Source: Symsagittifera roscoffensis
Lineage: Eukaryota > Xenacoelomorpha > Acoela > Convolutidae
DNA: 64,000 nt
NCBI RefSeq assembly: GCF_963678635.1
Contig: NC_087065.1
Coordinates: 31,188,252-31,252,251, forward strand
Reading direction: 5' to 3'
Shown here: piece by piece, positions 21,227-34,338 of the stretch
How the letters are laid out: every line of letters begins with the position of its first letter
How positions within the stretch are numbered: position 1 is the stretch's first letter
Translations under genes and position numbers: made by a program
Notes under the pieces: model-generated
Databases searched by the model: none
What the model was told of the DNA's origin: nothing
What the model saw: the letters and a program-made list of their open reading frames with translations, nothing else

Positions 21227-21662
21227 TGACATCCCTTTATGATGTCATTCATTCTTATTAACCATTTGAGCCAAATAGATTACATAATTCACCTTGATGT
21301 TAAAATAGAGCTGCATCATATATTTATTTAACTATGTAAACATTGATGGTAATTAATACCAGTCATTGGGAAACTTATATCGAGCTAGAAATCAATTGAA
21401 GAGAAATCAACTGATTAAAATTTTCTAATCATGCTCTTACTTGTGCCGATCGACTTACGAAATATCAGAAGCTAGGAATGGGAACCTGCATCCTTTAAAG
21501 CAAGATAGGTCTTAACCGCTCGAGACATATCTAAAATAATGAATCCAATCTAATTACAATTGATAGCCAGCAGCACTAAATAATATTACCAATTGAACAG
21601 CTCGTATTACACTAAACGACAATATATCCGTATCATTCATCCGCCAGATACGGTATATTATA
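21227..21662 (+). repeat. 3' LTR (436 bp)
   Basis: Same sequence as 11517-11898 apart from about a dozen substitutions and a 54-bp segment (from about 21507 to 21560) that is absent from the 5' LTR. It starts TGACATCCC, ends TATATTATA and is followed by the target repeat. Confidence 0.93.
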
Positions 21663-21669
21663 AGTCATT
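21663..21669. repeat. target-site duplication, right
   Basis: AGTCATT, identical to 11510-11516. The sequence continues CTTTGGTCTATA, resembling the left flank. Confidence 0.8.
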
Positions 21670-23138
21670 CTTTGGTCTATAATTTTTGGAAGTCTTTTTT
21701 TTTCTAGAGACCATGTAAAAGTCACTATTTACTACAAAGCTTTCTGTTTCTTAATCTTTTTTAAAGCATCCCCTCTTAACACTGTTTTTAGATATCTGTT
21801 TTTGGCGACGGACCCTAAAATTTTTGGTGGTGTTCGGTTTTTAGGAAAATCCCGGAATAGCCAATATTTTGGGCAGAATTTGTTCTTTTTCCGGGTTGCT
21901 AAGTTGTTCCAGGCTGTGGTAGAGGAAGCTAGCCGCTACAATGCAGACCATTTCAATTCTAACATGGTAAAATATAAAAAGATTTTTCCTCTAAAAAGAT
22001 TTTTCTGCTAAAAATAGGGGAATAAAATTGAAATTACGTCTCCTCGTAGGAGAGACTGTAATTTTTTTCTAAAAAAACTAAATTACAAAAGAGGCCCTTC
22101 CGTTTAGTTACGGTAAATGCACAAGCTGGATAGGGCCATACCAGCGTTATAAAATGCATATATATCAGCAAATGTATCAATTTATCAATGAAGTCATTAA
22201 TCAGCATTAAATGCATCGTCGTAATGTTAATTTATCTTAGCCGTCCTTGCTGTACAATAGCGCTAATGGAGTTGTCGATAAATTGAACTTTGCGCAGCGA
22301 TCTGTACCCCCTTATACATAATTTTTTTTCTAAAGGCGCCTTAGGCGCCAATATATTCTTATATTTCTAGAAATTTGAAAAAAACGCATTTTTAAATTCA
22401 AAGTTATGCCTGCGGCGCAGAAATTTTGGCCAAAACAGGGACTTTTCAATGCTTTGGCAGAGCTTGAAAAATTAATTTGGTCGACCTAAAAAAAGTCGAC
22501 AAAAAATTGTCATAGTCACTTGAAGTCTATATCTTTTTGAGAAAATAGTGGCCAGCCTGCCATGTAGTTTGGTATTGCAAAATGTGCGAATCTATGCTTC
22601 GCCTCTTGTGTTTTGAGATTGAATATCCGTATTTAAAAAAAATTGTTGATTTTCAATTTTTTTTATTTCAACAAATTATTTTGACGTTTTTTATTCTGGG
22701 ATCAATTGATATCCTACCACGTGATGTTGGCTTAGTGTACGCTAGCTAAGTAGTAAGAGCTTGTTTGAGGCTAGTGGTTATATATCTCGTTTGTTTTTCT
22801 GAATTTGGAAAATCGTTTTAAAAAAAGTGTTTTTTTTTGCAGTTTTTTCATTTTTAAGTCATTTCCATCTAATTTTCTATTTGTTAGCTTGCAATGGTAC
22901 GGTTGCCGGAAAAAATTGTCTTGAAATTGGGTAGTTAACGTTTTTTTCGTGAACAAATTTGCTTTGAAGAAGTTGAACTTGCTTTATTTCTAATTGTTAC
23001 TAACTTCCGAGCTCCTTCCGTTTTCACCAGGTTGTAAAGCGGTGTCTTTTTTCCCGAAGTTCTTGGTTTCGAGTCACGGTTGAACCTATTTTTTTTGCGT
23101 ATGTATGAAGTTGAAAATTTCTGTCGTTCGTTTAAAGC
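21670..23138. other. intron sequence between the LTR element and the satellite region
   Basis: No gene seen. It contains the second 102-bp repeat (22219-22320), directly followed by the short palindromic pair GGCGCC-TTA-GGCGCC near 22336. The rest is T-rich and looks like old, unidentifiable repeat DNA. Confidence 0.4.
22219..22320 (+). repeat. 102-bp dispersed repeat, copy 2
   Basis: Partner of 9704-9805 with about three mismatches, same orientation, 12.5 kb apart. Confidence 0.85.
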
Positions 23139-23600
23139 TGAATTGTAGGACTTTTGTTGCCTGTTCAAGTTTTGTCGGCTTAGGTGCCATCACGAATTTT
23201 TCTTTTCCTTTAAGCAATTATCGTGGTTCTTGCTAGAATTGACCATTGTACCTCCAGGTGGTGACTTAAAATTTTTTTAAACCAAGTTGTTTTAAGATAA
23301 AATTTAGATAGTTTTTTATTATTTTTTTTTGGCTTATTTGGTGTCTGCTCAAAGGCTGTCGGCTTTGTTTCTGCTTTCTAAGTTCTGTTCCGTTGCTTTT
23401 TTCAAAATCAAATGTCTTGGTTTGCAATTGTCTCGGTTTTGAATTGTAGGACTTTTGCTGTCTGTTCAAGTTTTGCCGGCTTAGGTGTCATCGCGATTTT
23501 TTCTTGTGCTTTAAGCAAGTATCATGTTTATTGCAAGAGTTGTTCAATGTACCTTCAAGGGGCGACTTAAAAACTTTTTTAAACCAATTTTTTTAGACGA
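23139..23600 (+). repeat. about 300-bp tandem duplication
   Basis: GAATTGTAGGACTTTTG with the roughly 160 bases after it occurs at about 23143 and again at about 23442. Both copies contain CTGTTCAAGTTTTG and GGCTTAGGTG. Similarity is moderate. Confidence 0.75.
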
Positions 23601-23689
23601 AGTTTTTTATGAAACTTTTTTGCTGGGCTTAACTGGTGTCTGCTCAAAGGTTGTCGGTTTTGTTCCGTTGTTAATTTCAAAATCAAATG

Positions 23690-24190
23690 TCTTGACTCGC
23701 AATTTCTGGGTTATCCTGAAATTCCTGCTTGATAAAAAGAGGTAGTATGAAAATGTAATGGAATGGGTTTTTCATTTCATGTTTTTGAGACACTTCGATT
23801 TTTTCCTTTAGCAAAATTTTTTGTTCTCAAAAGCTACCTGACGAATTTCGTTGCTAATTTCAAAATCAAATGTCTTGGTCGCAAATGTATCGATACTGGA
23901 ATTTTGTTTGATAAAAAAAGAGGTAGTATGAAAATGTATTGGATTGGGTTTTTCATTTCATGTTTGTGAGATACTTCGGAAAATTGTTTCACTTTTTGCA
24001 AAGTTTTTCGTTTTTCTCAAAAGTTACTTGACCAATTATCCGAAAGGGGTATCAATGGAAAGATCGCCTTCTACCCTGTGTATCTGTATAGTTTTCTATT
24101 CTTTTTTACGTTACTCCACATTGTACAGCTCTCTAAAAAGTCTGTTGGTTATTATTGGACATATTTTAGTTTCTCATAAAACTGCGCTCT
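23690..24190 (+). repeat. degenerate tandem repeats at the satellite border
   Basis: GATAAAAAGAGGTAGTATG and GGGTTTTTCATTTCATG recur about 180 bases apart (about 23731 and 23909). Near 24010, TTTTTCTCAAAAGTTAC and a weak version of the satellite A monomer appear, so this looks like the decayed edge of the main array. Confidence 0.65.
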
Positions 24191-27100
24191 GAAACCTGAG
24201 ATTTTGAGTTCAATAGATAGAACGTGTTTTGAGAAGGTGCCCTGCGTAACGGCTACAGAAAACCTACCATTCCAAATCTAATTCTTTGTGTTCAATGGAG
24301 AGAACCGATTGCGGGAAGCTGTAATTTTTCAGCGGCCTCTGCCAAATTTCGCACAACAAATTATCGCCCTAGGAAAAATCCAGTTTTTGATATTTTGGGC
24401 GTCGTTTCAAATTTTTCTTAAAAGCTACCGTCCGAAATATAAGAATTAGGTCATTGGATAGAATGGGTTATGGAAAAGTGCCCTTCATAAAGGCTGTGAC
24501 CAAAATGGTTTCACACAAAGTTTTGGTCCTGGGAATGTTTGAATTTTGTTGACTTTTTATCTCAGCATTTTTTCGAGAACTACCCAGCGAAATCTAAGCC
24601 GATGGCTTCAATGAAGAGAACAGGTTGTGGGAAGCTGGCCTGTTTTTGCGGCCTCTGCCAATTTTTTGACAAAGTTTTCGCCCTCGTAAAAGACTAGGAT
24701 TTTTTGGTCATTTAATGAATATTCAATTTGTCTCGAAAACTACCGACCCAAATCCGAGTTTTCGGGCTTAATCAATTGAGCGGGTTGTGGGAAGGGCACG
24801 TGCATAAGCGGCTCCCCCAGTTGTTTTAAACAAATAAAAATGGACCGCGGAAGAGACAAAATATTGATTTTTTGACAGATTTTTTGAATTTTCGACCTCT
24901 CAAAAACTACAACCTCAAATATCAGATTTTGAGTTCAATGGATAAAGCATGTGAAGAGAAGTTGCACTGCGTAACGGCTCTGACCTATTTTTGTTGTTAT
25001 TGCCCTCGAAATGTGAACATTTTTGACATATTTTTTAGATTTTGGTATCTATTTTTTGAAAACTTCCCACGGAATTCTAAGCTAATGGGTTCAATGGGGA
25101 GATCCAGTCAAGAGAACCTGCCCTGTTTTTGCCAATACTGCTTTTTTGACACAAAAATATCGCCCTCGTAAAAGTCATATTTTGGTCGTTTTATGAATTT
25201 CGATTTTTCTCGAAAACTACCGACCCATATCCGAGTTTTCGGGTTCAATCAATTGAACGGGTTGTGGGAAGCTCACGTGCATATGCGGCTACCCCCAGTT
25301 TTTTTAGAAAAAATTTAAATGGCCCTCGGAAAAGTCAAAATATTGATTTTTTGACAGATTTTTTGAAACTTTGATTTCTCTCAAAAAATACACCCTCAAA
25401 TCTGAGATTTTGGGTTCAATGGATGAAACAGGCCAGGAGAAGTTGTCCCGCGAAACGTCAGCGACCAATTTTTTTGAACGAAAAGCTATGGTCCTCGGAA
25501 TGCTTGCATTTTCGACCTTTATTATTTAAAACATTTTTTTATCGAAAAATACCTTCTCAATTCTAAGCGCATCGGTTCAATGGAGAGAACCGGTTGTGGA
25601 AAGCTGCCGTTTTTGCGGCCACCGCCATTTTTAAGCTCATCGGTTCAATAGAGAGAACCGATTGTGGGAAGCTGCTGTTTTTTTGGCCACTGCCACTTTT
25701 TTGAACAAAAAGTTATCGCCCTCGTAAAAGTCTATTTTGGATTTTTGGTCGTTTTATGAATATTCGATTTTTTCTCGAAAACTACCGACCCAATTCCGAG
25801 TTTTCGGACACAATCTAATGAACGGGTTGTGAGAAGCTCACGTGAATAAATTCCTTTGCCTTGTTTTTTGAACAAATAATAATGGCCCGCGGAAAAATCA
25901 AAATATTGATTTTTTGACAGGTTTTTTGAAACTGTGACCTCTCTCGAAAACTCCACCCTCAAATCTGATTTTTTGATTTCAATGGATACAACATGTTAAG
26001 AGTAGTTGCACCACGTAAAGGCTCTGACCTATTTTTATAAAACGAAATTTTATCGCCCGCGGAATCTTTTCTTTTTTGACCTGTTTTTGAATTTTAGCAT
26101 ATCTTTTTAAATGAAAACTACCGACCCAATTTCGAGTTTTCAGGTTCAATCAATTGAACGGGTTGTGGAAACCTCACGTGCATATGCGGCTATGCCCAGT
26201 TTTTTAAAAAAATTACACCCTCAAAAACTACACCCTCAAATCTGAGATTTTGGGTTCAATGGATAAAACAGGCTAAGAGAAGTTGCCCCGCGTAACGTCA
26301 GCGACCCATTTTTTTAACGAAAAGCTATGGTCCTGGGAATGCTTGCATTTTGACCTTTGTTTTAAACTTTTTTTTTCTCGAAAATTACCTTCGCAATTCT
26401 AAGCCCATCGGTTTAATTGAGAGATCCGGTTGTTGGAAGCTGCCTTGTTTTTGCGGCCACTGCGATTTTTTTGACAAAAGTTATCGCCCTCGTTAAAATC
26501 CACTTTTGGATTTTTGGTTTTTTTGAATATTCTCTTTTTCTCGAAAACTACCGGCCCTAATCTGAGTTTTTGGGCTCAATCAAATAAACGGGTTGTAGGA
26601 AGCTTACGTGCATAAACGGCTACGCCCAGTTTTTCAAAACAAAAATTAATGGCCCGCGGAAAAGTCAAAATATTTTTTTTGATAGATTTTTTTGAAACTT
26701 TGGCCCCTCCACCCTCAAATCTCCAATTTTGATTTCAATGGATAGAACTGTTAAGATAAGTTGCACTGCGTAACGGCTCTGACCAATTTTATGAACGAGA
26801 AGTTATCGCCCGCGGAATGTTTGCATTTTTGACCTCTTTTGAGTTGGCATCTATATTTTTTTGAAAACTACCCTCCCAAATCTAAGCCCATGGGTTCAAT
26901 GGCGAGAGGAAGAGAACCGGTTGTTGGATGGTGCCATGTTTTTGCGGCCACTGCCAATTTTCAGACAAAAATTTCATCGCCCCCGTAAAAGTCTATTTTT
27001 GGCTTTTTGTTCGTTTCATGAATATTCGATTTTTCTCGAAAACTATCGACCCAATTCCGAGTTTTCGGGCTCAATCAAATGAACGGGTTGTGGGTAGCTC

Positions 27101-30100
27101 ACGTGAATAAGCGGCTACGCCCAGTTTCTTAAGTAAATATTTATGGCCCGCGGAAAAGTCAAAATATTGAATTTTTGACAGATTTTTTGTAACTTTGACC
27201 TCTCTCAAAAGTTCCACCCTCGAATCAGATTTTGATTTCAATGGATAAAAAAGGTTAAGAGAAGTCGTACCGCGTAAAAGCTCTGACATTTTTTTTCAAA
27301 CGAAAAGTTATTTTTCTCGGAATGTTTTCCTTTTTGACCTTTTTTTTTTGAATTTTAGAATATTTTTTTAAATTGAAAACTACCCTCCCAAATCTAAGCC
27401 GATGGGTTCAATGGAGAGAACCGGTCGTGGCAAGCTGCCGTTTTTGCGGCCTCTGCCAATTTTAAGCTTATCGGTTCAATGGAGAGAACCGGTTGTGGAA
27501 AGCTGCTGTTTTTTCGGCCACTGCTACTTTTTTGACCAAAAAGTTATCGTCCTCGTAAAAGTCTATTTTGTATTTTTTGGTCGTTTTATGAATATTCGAT
27601 TTTTTCTCGAAAACTACCGACCCAACTCCGAGTTTTCGGGATCAATCTAATGAACGGGTTGTGAGAAGCTTACGTGAATAAACGACTACGCCCAGTTTTT
27701 TTGAACAAATAATAATGGCCCGCGGAAAAATCAAAATATTGATTTTTTGACAGGTTTTTTGAAACTGATCTCTCTCGAAAACTCCACTCTCATTCTCGAA
27801 AACTACTCTCCCAATTCTAAGACGATCAGTTCAATGGAGAGAACCAGTTGTGGCAAGCTGCCGTTTTTGCGGCGACTTTCATTTTTTTGAAGAAAAAAAT
27901 TATCGACCTCCTAAAAGTCTAACTTTTGATTTTTGGTCCGTTTTTGAAGGTTCGATTTTTCTCAAAAACTACCGACCCAAATTCAAGTTTTCGGGCTCAA
28001 TCAAATGAACGGGCTGTGGGTAGCTCACTTACATAAGCGGCTACGCCCAGTTTTTGTAAACAAATTAATGGCCCGCGGAATAGTCAAAATATTGATTTTT
28101 TGACCTATTTTTGAAACTTTAACCTCTCTCAAAAACTACACCCTTAAATCTGAGATTTTGGGTTTAATGGATAAAAAAACGTGAATAGAAAATTCCCCGC
28201 GTAACGTCTACGACATTTTTTAGAGGAAAAGTTATGGCCCTGGGATTGCTTGCATGTTTGACCTTTTTTATTTTAAGAATTTTTCTCGAAAAGTGCCCTC
28301 ACAATTGTAAGCCCATCGGTTCAATTGAGAGAACCGGTTGTTGGAAGCTGCCTTGTTTTTGCGGCCACTGCGATTTTTTTGACAAAAGTTATCGCCCTCG
28401 TAAAAATCCACTTTTGGATTTTTGTTTTTTTTTGAATATTCTCTTTTTCTCGAAAACTACCGGCCCTAATCTGAGTTTTTGGGCTCAATCAAATAAACGG
28501 GTTGTAGGAAGCTTACGTGCATAAACGGCTACGCCCAGTTTTTCAAAACAAAAAATGGCCCGCGGAAAAGTCAAAATTTTGATTTTTGATAGATTTTTTT
28601 GAAACTTTGGCCCCTCCACCCTAAAATCTCCAATTTTGATTTCAATGGATAGAACTGTTAAGAGAAGTTGCACTGCGTAACGGCTCTGACCAATTTTATG
28701 AACGAGAAGTTATCGCCCGCGGAATGTTTGCATTTTTGACCTCTTTTGAGTTGGCATCTATATTTTTTGAAAACTACCCTCCCAAATCTAAGCCCATGGG
28801 TTCAATGGCGAGAGAAAGAGAACCGGTTGTTGGATGGTGCCATGTTTTTGCGGCCACTGCCAATTTTCAGACAAAAATTTCATCGCCCCCGTAAAAGTCT
28901 ATTTTTGGCTTTTTGTTCGTTTCATGAATATTCGATTTTTCTCGAAAACTATCGACCCAATTCCGAGTTTTCGGGCTCAATCAAATGAACGGGTTGTGGG
29001 TAGCTCACGTAAATAAGCGGCTACGCCCAGTTTCTTAAGTAAATATTTATGGCCCCCTCCCATATTTATGTTCCACCCTCGAATCAGATTTTGATTTCAA
29101 TGGATAAAAAAGGTTAAGAGAAGTCGTACCGCGTAAAAGCTCTGACATTATTTTTCAAACGAAAAGTTATTTTTCTCGGAATGTTTTCATTTTTGACCTT
29201 TTTTTTTGAATTTTAGGATATTTTTTTAAATTGAAAACTACCCTCCCAAATCTAAGCCGAGGGGTTCAATGGAGAGAACCGGTCGTGGCAAGCTGCCGTT
29301 TTTGCGGCCTCTGCCAATTTTAAGCTTATCGGTTCAATGGAGAGAACCGGTTGTGGAAAGCTGCTGTTTTTTCGGCCACTGCTACTTTTTTGACCAAAAA
29401 GTTATCGTCCTCGTAAAAGTATATTTTGTATTTTTTGGTCGTTTTATGAATATTCGATTTTTTCTCGAAAACTACCGACCCAACTCCGAGTTTTCGGGAT
29501 CAATCTAATGAACGGGTTGTGAGAAGCTTACGTGAATAAACGACTACGCCCAGTTTTTTTGAACAAATAATAATGGCCCGCGGAAAAATCAAAATATTGA
29601 TTTTTTGACAGGTTTTTTTGAAACTGTGACCTCTCTCGAAAACTCCACCCTCAAATCTCAGATTTTGATTTCAATGGATAAAACTTGTTTAGAGAAGTTG
29701 CCCCTCGTAAAGGCACTGACATATTTTTTTAAAACGAAAATTTATCGCCCGCGCAATCTTTTATTTTTTGACCTTTTTTGAATTTTAGCATGTTTTTTTA
29801 AATGAAAACTACCGACCCAAATTCGAGTTTTCGGGTTCAATCAATTGAACGGGTTGTGGAAACTTCACATGCATATGCGGCTATGCCCAGTTTTTTTTAA
29901 AAAAAATTAAATGTCCATCGGAAAAGTCAAAATGTTGATTTTTCGACAGATTTTTTGAAACTTTGATTTCCCTCAAAAACTACACCCTCAAATCTGAGAT
30001 TTTGGTTTCAATGGATAGAACAGGCTAAGAGAAGTTGCCCCGCGTAACGTCAACGACCAGTTTTTTTAACGAAAATCTATGGTCCTCGGAATGCTTGCAT

Positions 30101-33100
30101 TTTGACCTTTTTTTAAACATTTTTTTATGGAAAAATACCTTTCCAATTCTAAGCGCATCGGATCAATGGAGAGAACCGGTTGTGGGAAGCTGGCCTGTTT
30201 TTGCGGCCTCTGCCAATTTTTTGACAAAGTTTTCGCCCTCGTAAAAGACTAGGATTTTTTGGTCATTTAATGAATATTCAATTTGTCTCGAAAACTACCG
30301 ACCCAAATCCGAGTTTTCGGGCTTAATCAATTGAGCGGGTTGTGGGAAGGGCACGTGCATAAGCGGCTCCCCCAGTTGTTTTAAACAAATAAAAATGGAC
30401 CGCGGAAGAGACAAAATATTGATTTTTTGACAGATTTTTTGAATTTTCGACCTCTCAAAAACTACAACCTCAAATATCAGATTTTGAGTTCAATGGATAA
30501 AGCATGTGAAGAGAAGTTGCACTGCGTAACGGCTCTGACCTATTTTTGTTGTTATTGCCCTCGGAATGTGAACATTTTTGACATATTTTTTGAATTTTGG
30601 TATCTATTTTTGAAAACTACCCACCGAATTCTAAGCTCATGGGTTCAATGGGGTGATCCGGTTAAGAGAAGCTGCCCTGTTTTTGCCAATACTGCTTTCT
30701 TTTTGACGCAAAGTTATCGCCCTCGCAAAAGTCATATTTTGGTCGTTTTATGAATTTCGATTTTTCTCGAAAACTACCGACCCAAATCCGAGTTTTCGGG
30801 TTCAATCAATTGAACGGGTTGTGGGAAGCTGGCGTGCATATGCGGCTACGCCCAGTTTTTTAAAAAAAGTTTAAATGGCCCTCGGAAAAGTCAAAATATT
30901 GATTTTTTGACAGAGAGAACCGGTTGTTGGAAGCTGCCTTGTTTTTGCGGCCACTGCCATTTTTTGACAAAAGTTATCGCCCTCGTAAAAATCCAGTTTT
31001 GGATTTTTGGTTCTTTTTTGAATATTCTATTTTTCTCACTGACATTATTTTTCAAACGAAAAGTTATTTTTCTCGGAATGTTTTCATTTTTGACCTTTTT
31101 TATGAATTTTAGAATATTTTTTTTAATTGAAAACTACCCTCCCAAATCTAAGCCGATGGGTTCAATGGAGAGAACCGGTCGTTGAAAGCTGCCGTTTTCG
31201 CAGCCTCTGCCAATTTTAAGCTCATCGGTTCAATGGAGAGAACCGGTTGTGGGAAGCTGCTGTTTTTTCGGCCACTGCTACTTTTGACCAAAAAGTTATC
31301 GCCCTCGTAAAAGTCTATTTTGTGTTTTTGGTCGTTTTATGAATATTCGATTTTTCTCGAAAACTATCGACCCAACTCCGAGTTTTCGGGCTCAATCTAA
31401 TGAACGGGTTGTGAGAAGCTAATGTGAATAAACGGCTACGCCCAGTTTTTTTGAACAAATAATAATGGCCAGCGGAAAAATCAAAATATTGATTTTTTGA
31501 CAGGTTTTTTGAAACTGTGACCTCTCTCGAAAACTCCACCCTCAAATCTGAGATTTTGATTTCAATGGATAAAACATGTTAAGAGAAGTTGCCCCTCGTA
31601 AAGGCACTGACCTGTTTTTTTAAAACGAAAATTTATCGCCCGCGGAATCTTTTCTTTTTTGACCTTTTTTTGAATTTTAGCATATTTTTTAAAATGAAAA
31701 CTACCGACCCACATTCGAGTTTTCGGGTTCAATCAATTGAACGGGTTGTGGAAACCTCACGTGCAGATGCGGCTATGTCCAGTTTTTTTAAAAAAATTAC
31801 ACCCTCAAAAACTACACCCTCAAATCTGAGATTTTGGGTTCAATGGATAGAACAGGCTGAGAGAAGTTGCCCCGCGTAACGTCAGCGACCAATTTTTGTA
31901 AACGAAAAGCTATGGTCCTCGGAATTCTTGCATTTTGACATTTTTTTAAACACTTTTTTCTCGAAAAATACCTTCCCAATTCTAAGCGCACCGGTTCAAT
32001 GAAGAGAACCGGTTGTGGAAAGCTGCCCTGTTTTTGCGGCCACTGCCAATTTTAAGCGCATCGGTTCAATGGAGAGAACCGGTTGTGGAAAGCTGCCCTG
32101 TTTTTGCGGCCAGTGACCCAAGTAACGTCTACGACCATTTTTTTCAAAACGAAATGTTATGGCCCTCGGAATGTTTGCATTTTTGACCTTTTATTTTTTT
32201 AAGCACTCAAATTGAAAAATACCCTCTCAATTCTAAGCGCACCGGTTCAATGGAGAGAACCGGTTGTGGGAGCTGCCCTGTTTTTGCGGCCACTGCCAAT
32301 TTTAAGCTCATCGGTTCAATGGAAAGAACCGGTTGTGGGAAGCTGCTGTTTTTTCGGCCACTACCACTTTTTTGACCAAAAAGTTATCGCCCTCGTAAAG
32401 TCTATTTTGGATTTTTGGTCGTTTTATGAATATTCGATTTTTTCTTGAAAACTACCGACCCAATTTCGAGTTTTCGGGCTCAATCTAATGAACGGGTTGT
32501 GAGAATCTCATGTGAATAAACGGCTACGCCCAGTTTTTTTTGAACAAATAACAATGGCCCGCGGAAAAATCAAAAAATTGATTTTTTGACAGGTTTTTTC
32601 AAAGTGTGACCTCTCTCAAAAACTCCACCCTCAAATCTGAGATTTTGATTTCAATGGATAAAAAATGTTAAGAGAAGTTGCACCTCGTAAAGGCTCTGAC
32701 CTATTGTTTTAAAACGAAAATTTATCGCCCGCGGAATCTTTTCTATTTTGACACTTTTTGGATTTTAGCATATTTTTTAATGAAAACTACCGACCCAAAT
32801 TCGAGTTTTCGGGTTCAATCAATTAAACGGATTGCGGAAACCTCACGTGCATATGCGGCTATGCCCAGTTTTAAAAAAAATTAAATGTCCCTCGGAAAAA
32901 TCAAAATATTGATTTTTCGACAGATTTTTTGAAACTTTGATTTCTCTCAAAAACTACACCCTCAAATCTGCGATTTTGGGTTCAATGGATAAAGCAGGCT
33001 AAGAGAAATTTCCTTGCGTAAAGTCACCGACCATTTTTTTAAACGATAAGCTATGGTCGTCGGAATGCTTGCATTTTGACCTCGAAAAATACCTTACCAA

Positions 33101-33715
33101 TTCTAAGCGCATCGGTTCAATGGAGAGAACCGGTTGTGGAAAGCTGCCCTGTTTTTGCGGCCAGTGACCCAAGTAACGTCTACGACCATTTTTTTTCAAA
33201 ACGAAATGTTATGGCACTCGGAATGTTTGCATTTTTGACTTTTTATTTTTTTTAAGCATTCAAAACGAAAAATACCCTCCCAATTCTAAGCCCATCGGTT
33301 CAATGGAGAGAACAGGTTGTGAAAAGCTGCCCCGTTTTTGCGGCCACTAACAATTTTTTGACAAAAAAAGTATCGTCTTCGTAAAAATCTATTTCGGGCT
33401 TTTTGGTCTTTTAATGAATATTCTACTTTTCTCGAAAACTATCGGCCCAAATCCGAGTTTTCGTGTTCAATCAATTGAACGGGTTGTATTAAGCTCACGC
33501 GCATAAGCGACTACGACCAGTTGTTTTAATCGAAAGTAATTGGCCAGCGGAAAAGTCAAAATTATGATTTTTTGACAGATTTTTCGAAACATTTACCTCT
33601 CTCAAAAATTACACTCTCAAATCTAAGATTTTGGGTTCAATGGATAAAACAGGTTGAGAGAAGATGCCCCGAGTAACGTCCACGACCAATTTTCAAAACA
33701 AAAAGTTTTTTTTAC
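24191..33715 (+). repeat. main satellite array, left part (three-monomer higher-order repeat)
   Basis: Tandem satellite with three related monomer types of roughly 160-170 bp. A contains GGTTCAATGGAGAGAACCGG, then TTTTTGCGGCC and TTATCGCCCTCGTAAAAG. B contains GAGTTTTCGGG, TCAATTGAACGGGTTGTG, and ATGGCCCGCGG or ATGGACCGCGG. C contains GAGATTTTGGGTTCAATGG, CCGCGTAACG and TATGGCCCTCGGAATG. All end near TCGAAAACTAC. Successive A-B-C sets repeat about every 0.48-0.5 kb, with extra or missing monomers. The short open frames are the same peptides recurring and are not genes. It lies in the TMEM170 intron. Confidence 0.95.
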
Positions 33716-34338
33716 TAAGTTTGAAATTCCCAACCCTGTAGTTGGAGGCTATCAGAGTACTCTCAGGGAGTTGCAAACCTTGAATCCAATTATGACTGCT
33801 CAAATCTTCGTAGTTTCCCAGATATGACAGTTTTGTGATTTTGTCAAAATTTTTCAGAAAACGAAACTTTGAATTTTTTAAGTTCGAATTTCCTAACCTT
33901 GTAGTTAGGTGCTGTCTGGGTTCTCATAGGGGTTACGAATCTTCCCTTCAAACATGACTGGTCAAGTCCTTGTAGTTTTCGAGATCTGAGGATTATTTTC
34001 CTATGATTTTTCAAAATTTTTTAAATTATCTTAGGTTTAGAAAAGTTCTTCAAAATTTGAATATACCAACCCTGTAATTGGGTGCTGCCAGAGTTTTTCT
34101 AGGAGTTTCAAATCTTGCCTCCAAGTATCACTACTAAATTATTCGTACTTTCCAAGATTGACTTTTTCATGATGAGGGAAAATAGGAATTAAATTTTTTT
34201 TTCAGATATCAAATTTCCAGCCATGTAATTGGGTGCTGTTAGAGTACACTAAAAGCCTTCTGATGTGGTTTCCAATGTGTGCGGTTTTTCATTAGTTTGT
34301 CAAAACTTCGAAGCACCGGAAGTGCGTTTACACGCTAG
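33716..34338 (+). repeat. second satellite family (sat2) block with Helitron-like 3' end, inside main satellite
   Basis: Four units of about 150-173 bp marked by TTCCCAACCCTGTAGTTGG or variants (near 33727, 33890, 34063, 34214). The block ends with a hairpin GCAC-CGGAA-GTGC (34313-34325), nine bases, then CTAG (34335-34338), after which satellite C sequence resumes. The last 100 or so bases match the end of the element at 45199-46643. I see no clear 5' end, so it is probably truncated. Confidence 0.8.

Larger units (their letters stand above)
11517..21662 (+). mobile_element. 10.1-kb Ty3/gypsy-type LTR retrotransposon with macrodomain ORF
   Basis: It is bounded by two LTRs and a 7-bp target repeat. 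The order is LTR, tRNA-like primer site, gag with zinc knuckle, protease, reverse transcriptase, RNase H, integrase, proline-rich region, macrodomain ORF, 170-bp tandem repeats, LTR. RNase H before integrase in this order is typical of Ty3/gypsy. Gag and pol are broken by several frameshifts and stops, so this copy is dead. The LTRs differ by roughly 3% substitutions plus a 54-bp indel, so the insertion is not recent. It lies in the sense orientation within the long intron of the TMEM170-like gene. Confidence 0.95.
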
